Assembly (NCBI RefSeq): GCF_900114085.1
Contig: NZ_FORU01000010.1
Location: 1-64,000, forward strand
DNA: 64,000 bases
Source: Myroides guanonis
Lineage (GTDB): Bacteria; Bacteroidota; Bacteroidia; Flavobacteriales; Flavobacteriaceae
Reading direction: 5' to 3'
Position 1 is the stretch's first letter, and every line of letters begins with the position of its first letter. Shown one piece after another: positions 60,077 through 64,000 of the stretch. Below the pieces are notes generated by a model. It was not told the DNA's origin. It saw only the letters and a list, made by a program, of their open reading frames with translations, and searched no databases. The translations under genes and the position numbers were made by a program.

Positions 60077-60137
60077 CAATTGTTAAACATAGAAGATCCA
60101 AGATTAACCCTAGCTTTGTAATAAAGCATTAATTACC

Positions 60138-60854
60138 ATGGAGAACATACAAAACAAAATAGCTATCGTTACTGGTGGCGGAAGAGGATTAGGAAAAGCT
60201 ACAGCAATTGCTCTAGCTAAAGAAGGTGTACATGTAGGTATAACTGGAAGAAATGAAAAAACGCTTCAAGAAACAGTTATAGAATTAAAAAAATTAGGTG
60301 TAAATGCAGCATATGCAGTCTTTGACGTAACTGACAAATCAAAAGTAAAAGCTGAAATAGAACAACTAATCAAAACATTAGGAGGTATTGATATTTTAGT
60401 AAACAATGCCGGAATTGCTGAATTTGGAAAATTTACCGAAATGAATGCAGATCGATGGGAAGAAATCTTACTAACCAATGTCATGGGAATCTACAATGTA
60501 ACCCGTGAAATTCTTCCTTTGTTAATTGAAAAAAATGAAGGAGATATCATCAATGTTGCATCAACAGCTGGATTGAATGGAAATCCAGGAACATCTGCCT
60601 ATTCAGCATCTAAATTTGCAGTAATTGGTATGTCAGAATCATTGATGAAAGAGGTAAGAAAAAACAACATCCGTGTATGCACATTAACCCCTAGCACGAT
60701 TGCATCAGACATGTCAATAGAACTAGGAATAACAGACGGAAATCCAGATAGCGTTTTACAACCAGAAGATTTTGCAGAACTAATAATTGCAAATTTAAAA
60801 CTACCAAGAAGAGCTTTGCTAAAATCAGCCTCTCTTTGGTCTACAAACCCTTAA
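60138..60854 (+). CDS. short-chain dehydrogenase/reductase (FabG-like)
   Basis: 238 residues, Rossmann fold. TGGGRGLGKATAIALA binds NAD(P), NNAGIAEFG is the second motif, and the catalytic tetrad is YSASK (Tyr about 154, Lys about 158) with an upstream Ser in NVASTAGLNG. Annotated relatives are called 3-oxoacyl-ACP reductases, but a general ketone or alcohol substrate is equally possible. It starts at ATG 60138 and ends at a very strong hairpin. Confidence 0.85.
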   Translation: MENIQNKIAIVTGGGRGLGKATAIALAKEGVHVGITGRNEKTLQETVIELKKLGVNAAYAVFDVTDKSKVKAEIEQLIKTLGGIDILVNNAGIAEFGKFTEMNADRWEEILLTNVMGIYNVTREILPLLIEKNEGDIINVASTAGLNGNPGTSAYSASKFAVIGMSESLMKEVRKNNIRVCTLTPSTIASDMSIELGITDGNPDSVLQPEDFAELIIANLKLPRRALLKSASLWSTNP

Positions 60855-60857
60855 AAC

Positions 60858-60900
60858 AAAAAAGCAGGTTATACATTATTTAGTATAACCTGCTTTTTTT
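60858..60900. terminator. intrinsic terminator
   Basis: A 16-bp stem (AAAAAGCAGGTTATAC / GTATAACCTGCTTTTT) with an 8-base loop and a T run. It separates the SDR from the convergent ferredoxin gene. Confidence 0.9.
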
Positions 60901-60920
60901 TATATAAGGTTGAATCTTAT

Positions 60921-61256
60921 TTATTCAGCCGGAGCCAATTCAACTTCCAAACCATCAAGTTCTTCTGAAATGTGAATTTGACATCCTAACCTACTATTAT
61001 CCTGCACATTACGAGCCTCCCAAAGCATTGCTTCTTCATCTGGGTTCATTTCAGGTAAATCAACGACCTCTGCATTTAAAACGTAGCATTGACAAGACGC
61101 ACACATCGCCATACCACCACAAATACCAATTGTACCTTCTGGAGCTAACTCGTATGCACGAACCAACTCCATTATATTCATATTCATATCTGTAGGAGCA
61201 TCAACTATATGCTTCTCCCCCTCTCTATCAATAATAGTTATTTTAATATCTGCCAT
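60921..61256 (-). CDS. 2Fe-2S ferredoxin (adrenodoxin-like)
   Basis: 111 residues. The cluster ligands follow the C-x5-C-x2-C...C pattern of vertebrate/ISC-type ferredoxins: GICGGMAMCASCQCY, with the fourth Cys in RLGCQIH. It carries electrons to partner oxidoreductases. It lies 3 bp after the FNR gene, so the two form a redox couple and one transcript. The start at ATG 61256 gives the usual N-terminus. Confidence 0.92.
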   Translation of the reverse strand: MADIKITIIDREGEKHIVDAPTDMNMNIMELVRAYELAPEGTIGICGGMAMCASCQCYVLNAEVVDLPEMNPDEEAMLWEARNVQDNSRLGCQIHISEELDGLEVELAPAE

Positions 61257-61259
61257 AAC

Positions 61260-62312
61260 TTAATCAATACTTTTAACAACAGCTTTTTCCGCTTCTTTTC
61301 GAGAACCATCAAACCCATTAATCCCAGAAACAGTAGTGTATTTTAAAACATATTTCTTACCTGGATTCAATCGATTATAAACACTCTGACACATCAAAGT
61401 AGCTTCGTGAAAACCACAAAGAATCAACTTTAACTTACCAGGATATGTATTGATATCTCCAATAGCATAAACCCCCTCAATATTAGTTTGATAATCCAAA
61501 GCATTGTTAACCTTGATAGCATTTTTCTCTATTTCCAGGCCCCAATTAGCAATAGGTCCCAACTTAGGAGTAAGCCCAAAAAGCGGGATAAAATAATCGC
61601 AATCTATGATTTCGTGTTCTCCCTCACGCTCTATAATCACCCCATCCAAAGTATCATCTCCTTTCAAGTCGACAACCTCTGCAGGTGTAACTAAATGTAT
61701 CTTACCAGAATCCTTCAATTTCTGAACCTTTTCAACAGAATCTAAAGCACCTCTAAATTCATTTCTTCTATGAACTAAAGACACTTCTTTTGCAATATCC
61801 GCCAAATAAATTGTCCAATCCAAAGCAGAATCACCACCACCAGCAATTACAACACGTTTATCACGAAAAACTTCTGGATCTTTTACAAAATACTCAATTC
61901 CTTTATCCTCGTAATAACTCAATTTTTCCAATTGAGGTTTCCTCGGCTCAAAGCTTCCTAAACCAGCTGCAATAGCTACAGCTTTAGCATGGTGCTTGGT
62001 TCCTTTATTAGTAGTCACTATAAAAGTACCATCGTCTAATTTATCTATAGTTTCTGCAACTTCATTCAATGTAAAACCAGGCTGAAACTGTTTTATCTGT
62101 TCCATAAGGTTATCAACAAGGTCTCCCGCTCCAACAGAAGGAAATCCTGGAATATCAAAAATTGGCTTTTTAGGATATAGTTCAGTTAATTGACCTCCAG
62201 GCTGAGGCAATCCATCAATTATGTGGCATTTTAACTTTAACAATCCAGCTTCAAATACAGTAAACAATCCAGTTGGTCCAGCACCGATTATTAAAATATC
62301 AGTTTCAATCAT
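61260..62312 (-). CDS. ferredoxin-NADP reductase (thioredoxin-reductase-like, type 2)
   Basis: 350 residues. FAD site ILIIGAGPTGLFTVFEAG and NADP site VVIAGGGDSALDWTIYLADI, with YAIGDINTYPG near the C-terminus. The CxxC of true thioredoxin reductase is absent, which marks the FNR2 group. It passes electrons from NADPH to a 2Fe-2S ferredoxin, encoded 3 bp downstream. It stands 94 bp after nifU. Confidence 0.93.
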   Translation of the reverse strand: MIETDILIIGAGPTGLFTVFEAGLLKLKCHIIDGLPQPGGQLTELYPKKPIFDIPGFPSVGAGDLVDNLMEQIKQFQPGFTLNEVAETIDKLDDGTFIVTTNKGTKHHAKAVAIAAGLGSFEPRKPQLEKLSYYEDKGIEYFVKDPEVFRDKRVVIAGGGDSALDWTIYLADIAKEVSLVHRRNEFRGALDSVEKVQKLKDSGKIHLVTPAEVVDLKGDDTLDGVIIEREGEHEIIDCDYFIPLFGLTPKLGPIANWGLEIEKNAIKVNNALDYQTNIEGVYAIGDINTYPGKLKLILCGFHEATLMCQSVYNRLNPGKKYVLKYTTVSGINGFDGSRKEAEKAVVKSID

Positions 62313-62406
62313 ATCGCTAACTCTTTTATAAGCACAAAGATATTCTTTGTGCTTTTAAATTTATATGACAATTATCAATCTATCCTAAAACAATTAAGAA
62401 AGAAAA

Positions 62407-62649
62407 CTATGCCTCTATATTCGTTACTGTTTCTATCTCTGGTGCATATTTTTTAATAGTAGTCTCAACACCTGCCTTTAAAGTCATTTGATTTACATTA
62501 CATGAAGTACACGCACCTTCTAGTCGTACTGTTACATGTTTATTATCTTCGATGCCTATTAAAGTGATATCACCACCGTCGGATTGTAAAAATGGACGAA
62601 TCTCATCCAACGCACGTTCTACATTCCCTAAAATTATATCTGATGTCAT
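62407..62649 (-). CDS. NifU-like iron-sulfur scaffold protein
   Basis: 80 residues, the NifU C-terminal (Nfu) domain alone. The cluster motif CTSCN (CxxC, about 47-50) follows VRLEGA, and PFLQSDGGDITL is conserved. Nfu proteins carry [4Fe-4S] clusters to targets. It lies 10 bp after the Mrp gene on the same strand, so the two act in one assembly step. Confidence 0.93.
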   Translation of the reverse strand: MTSDIILGNVERALDEIRPFLQSDGGDITLIGIEDNKHVTVRLEGACTSCNVNQMTLKAGVETTIKKYAPEIETVTNIEA

Positions 62650-62659
62650 AATGGAATTT

Positions 62660-63790
62660 TTAATTCTTACCCACAGCAGAACATCCTGCCATAGTTGTGA
62701 TTTTAATAGCTTCAGTAGGAGGCAAACTCGTGTTTCGCTTTACCACTTCTTGAACTACATTTTTCACGATTTTATCAAATGCGTCTGCTACTGGAGTACC
62801 CTCCTGCATAGCAGCAGGACGTCCGTAGTCGCCCGCTTCACGAATACTTTGAACAATAGGAACCTCACCTAAGAAAGGAACATTTAAATCTTGTGCTAAA
62901 TGCTTGGCTCCATTTTCCCCAAAAATATAATACTTATTGTTTGGCAATTCTTCAGGAGTGAAGTAAGCCATATTTTCTACAATTCCCAAAACTGGAACAT
63001 TGATACTTTCAGACATAAACATTGAAACACCTTTTTTAGCATCAGCTAAAGCTACTGCCTGAGGTGTACTCACAACAACCGCACCCGTAATAGGTAATGA
63101 TTGCATAATAGACAAATGAATATCTCCAGTTCCTGGAGGTAAGTCAATCAACAAGAAATCTAATTTACCCCAATCAGCATCAAAAATCATTTGATTTAAT
63201 GCTTTTGAAGCCATTGGTCCTCTCCAGATAACCGCTTGGTCAGGTTTAGTAAAGAATCCAATTGACAAAATTTCTACTCCATAACTCGTAATAGGTTTCA
63301 TTTTTGAACGCCCTTCTACTTCAACAGAGATAGGTTTTGCACTTTCTACATCAAACATAATAGGCATAGACGGTCCATAGATATCAGCATCTAAAACCCC
63401 TACTTTGAATCCCATATTAGTAAGTGTAACTGCTAAGTTCGCAGTTACTGTAGACTTTCCAACACCTCCCTTTCCAGAAGAAACAGCTATGATATTACTA
63501 ATACCAGGAATTGATTTCCCTTTAATCTCTGGCTTATCAGAAGCCTCAATTTTTATATTTACTTTTACTTTCGCTTTCTCGTCGATTTGATCATGAATTG
63601 CTTTCATAACATCAACCTCAGCTCTTTTTTTAATATGTAAAGCAGGAGTGCTTAAAACTAAATCAACTACCACTTCATCTCCAAAAGTCATGACGTTTTG
63701 TACTGCGCCACTTTCAACCATATTTTTTCCTTCTCCAGCTACTGAAATAGTTTCCAAAGCCTTCAAGATTTCTTTTCTATCTAATTTCAT
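62660..63790 (-). CDS. Mrp/ApbC-family iron-sulfur carrier ATPase
   Basis: 376 residues. A DUF59 (MIP18-like) N-terminus precedes the deviant Walker motif SGKGGVGKST (105-114), then DADIYGPSMPIM and LLIDLPPGTGD. Members transfer iron-sulfur clusters to apo-proteins. The CPxCG pair usual in E. coli-type Mrp is replaced here by YFTPEELPNN, so another cysteine or a partner such as the NifU protein 10 bp downstream may hold the cluster. It is the first gene of the mrp-nifU-FNR-ferredoxin run. Confidence 0.92.
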   Translation of the reverse strand: MKLDRKEILKALETISVAGEGKNMVESGAVQNVMTFGDEVVVDLVLSTPALHIKKRAEVDVMKAIHDQIDEKAKVKVNIKIEASDKPEIKGKSIPGISNIIAVSSGKGGVGKSTVTANLAVTLTNMGFKVGVLDADIYGPSMPIMFDVESAKPISVEVEGRSKMKPITSYGVEILSIGFFTKPDQAVIWRGPMASKALNQMIFDADWGKLDFLLIDLPPGTGDIHLSIMQSLPITGAVVVSTPQAVALADAKKGVSMFMSESINVPVLGIVENMAYFTPEELPNNKYYIFGENGAKHLAQDLNVPFLGEVPIVQSIREAGDYGRPAAMQEGTPVADAFDKIVKNVVQEVVKRNTSLPPTEAIKITTMAGCSAVGKN

Positions 63791-63920
63791 TATATACGTT
63801 TCGTTTTCAACAGATTAATACCTCTTTCTCTGTAAGGCAAATATAAGGGTTAATCTTGATAAACTAAAGTTAATATATACTAAATACAAATAGTGTAATC
63901 GATTTCATTTATAATAACCG

Positions 63921-64000
63921 TTACTGTTTCAATATCAATTTCAAAACCAACAACTCTTCATTTAGGCTGTTCTTAGATAACTCATACTTAGCATTAAGCA
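63921..64000 (-). CDS. possible 3' end of a gene cut by the window edge
   Basis: An open frame without start enters from the right edge and ends at TAA 63921-63923. The visible 25 residues (LNAKYELSKNSLNEELLV...) look like an ordinary soluble C-terminus. No family can be named. The 130 bases between it and the Mrp start hold that gene's promoter region. Confidence 0.3.
   Translation of the reverse strand, partial: LNAKYELSKNSLNEELLVLKLILKQ

Overview
The window is AT-rich DNA from a member of the Bacteroidota, almost certainly class Flavobacteriia (Flavobacterium/Myroides-like; the genus is inference). The support is: a DNA polymerase III alpha subunit with a proofreading exonuclease fused to its N-terminus; a mevalonate-pathway pair (class II HMG-CoA reductase plus a GYDIA-type GHMP kinase); many promoters of the Bacteroidota type (TTG, about 19 bp, TAnnTTTG); almost no Shine-Dalgarno sites; and many proteins with lipobox or 'AQA' signal peptides. 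I see no prophage, insertion sequence, CRISPR array or defence island. It is mostly a core-genome stretch with a few accessory islands.

Layout. 1-400: non-coding, with three kinds of degenerate repeats. 401-2660: HMG-CoA reductase and GHMP kinase (minus). 2921-8132: a metal/thiol-redox island with a Cys-rich secreted protein, two secreted HMA-domain proteins, a TlpA-like thioredoxin, an outer-membrane protein and a DsbD-like electron carrier. 8307-16148: periplasmic dipeptidyl peptidase IV, three tandem POT-family transporters and a secreted thioredoxin, forming a protein-digestion and peptide-uptake block. 16175-21081 (minus): ComEC, NlpC/P60 hydrolase, LpxB, a small membrane protein and SurE. 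21265-24585: tail-specific protease and an orphan OppC-like permease. 24586-37167: GH25 lysozyme, MscS channel, PorT-like barrel, tRNA-Leu, M20 peptidase, glycosyltransferase, MiaE, a DoxD/DoxA-like protein, a BlaI/M56 sensor pair with a visible operator, and a PutP symporter. It also holds two lipoprotein genes whose signal-peptide regions are broken.

37279-44527: YjbR-like protein, DUF4260, a cyclase-family hydrolase, HemW, RuvC, a flippase-like membrane protein, a lipoprotein, DUF456, a CNNM/CBS protein and an EamA exporter. 44634-49121: a complete cobalamin riboswitch followed by a BtuB-like TonB receptor, a BtuG-like beta-propeller lipoprotein and a second surface lipoprotein; this is the best-defined accessory system here. 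49324-49575: two tRNA-Asp genes. 49735-54741: thioredoxin and exo-DnaE. 55891-57774: rpsP, rimM and a TrmN6-like methyltransferase. 58042-60854: glutaryl-CoA-dehydrogenase-like enzyme, DUF3050 protein and an SDR. 60921-63790 (minus): Mrp, NifU, ferredoxin-NADP reductase and 2Fe-2S ferredoxin, an iron-sulfur and electron-transfer block.

I did not find an obviously new multi-gene system. The items most worth a second look are the B12 capture locus, the metal/thiol-redox island, the two signal-peptide-broken lipoprotein genes, the 11-bp tandem repeat at the left edge, and the sensor protease that carries a TonB-like C-terminal domain.
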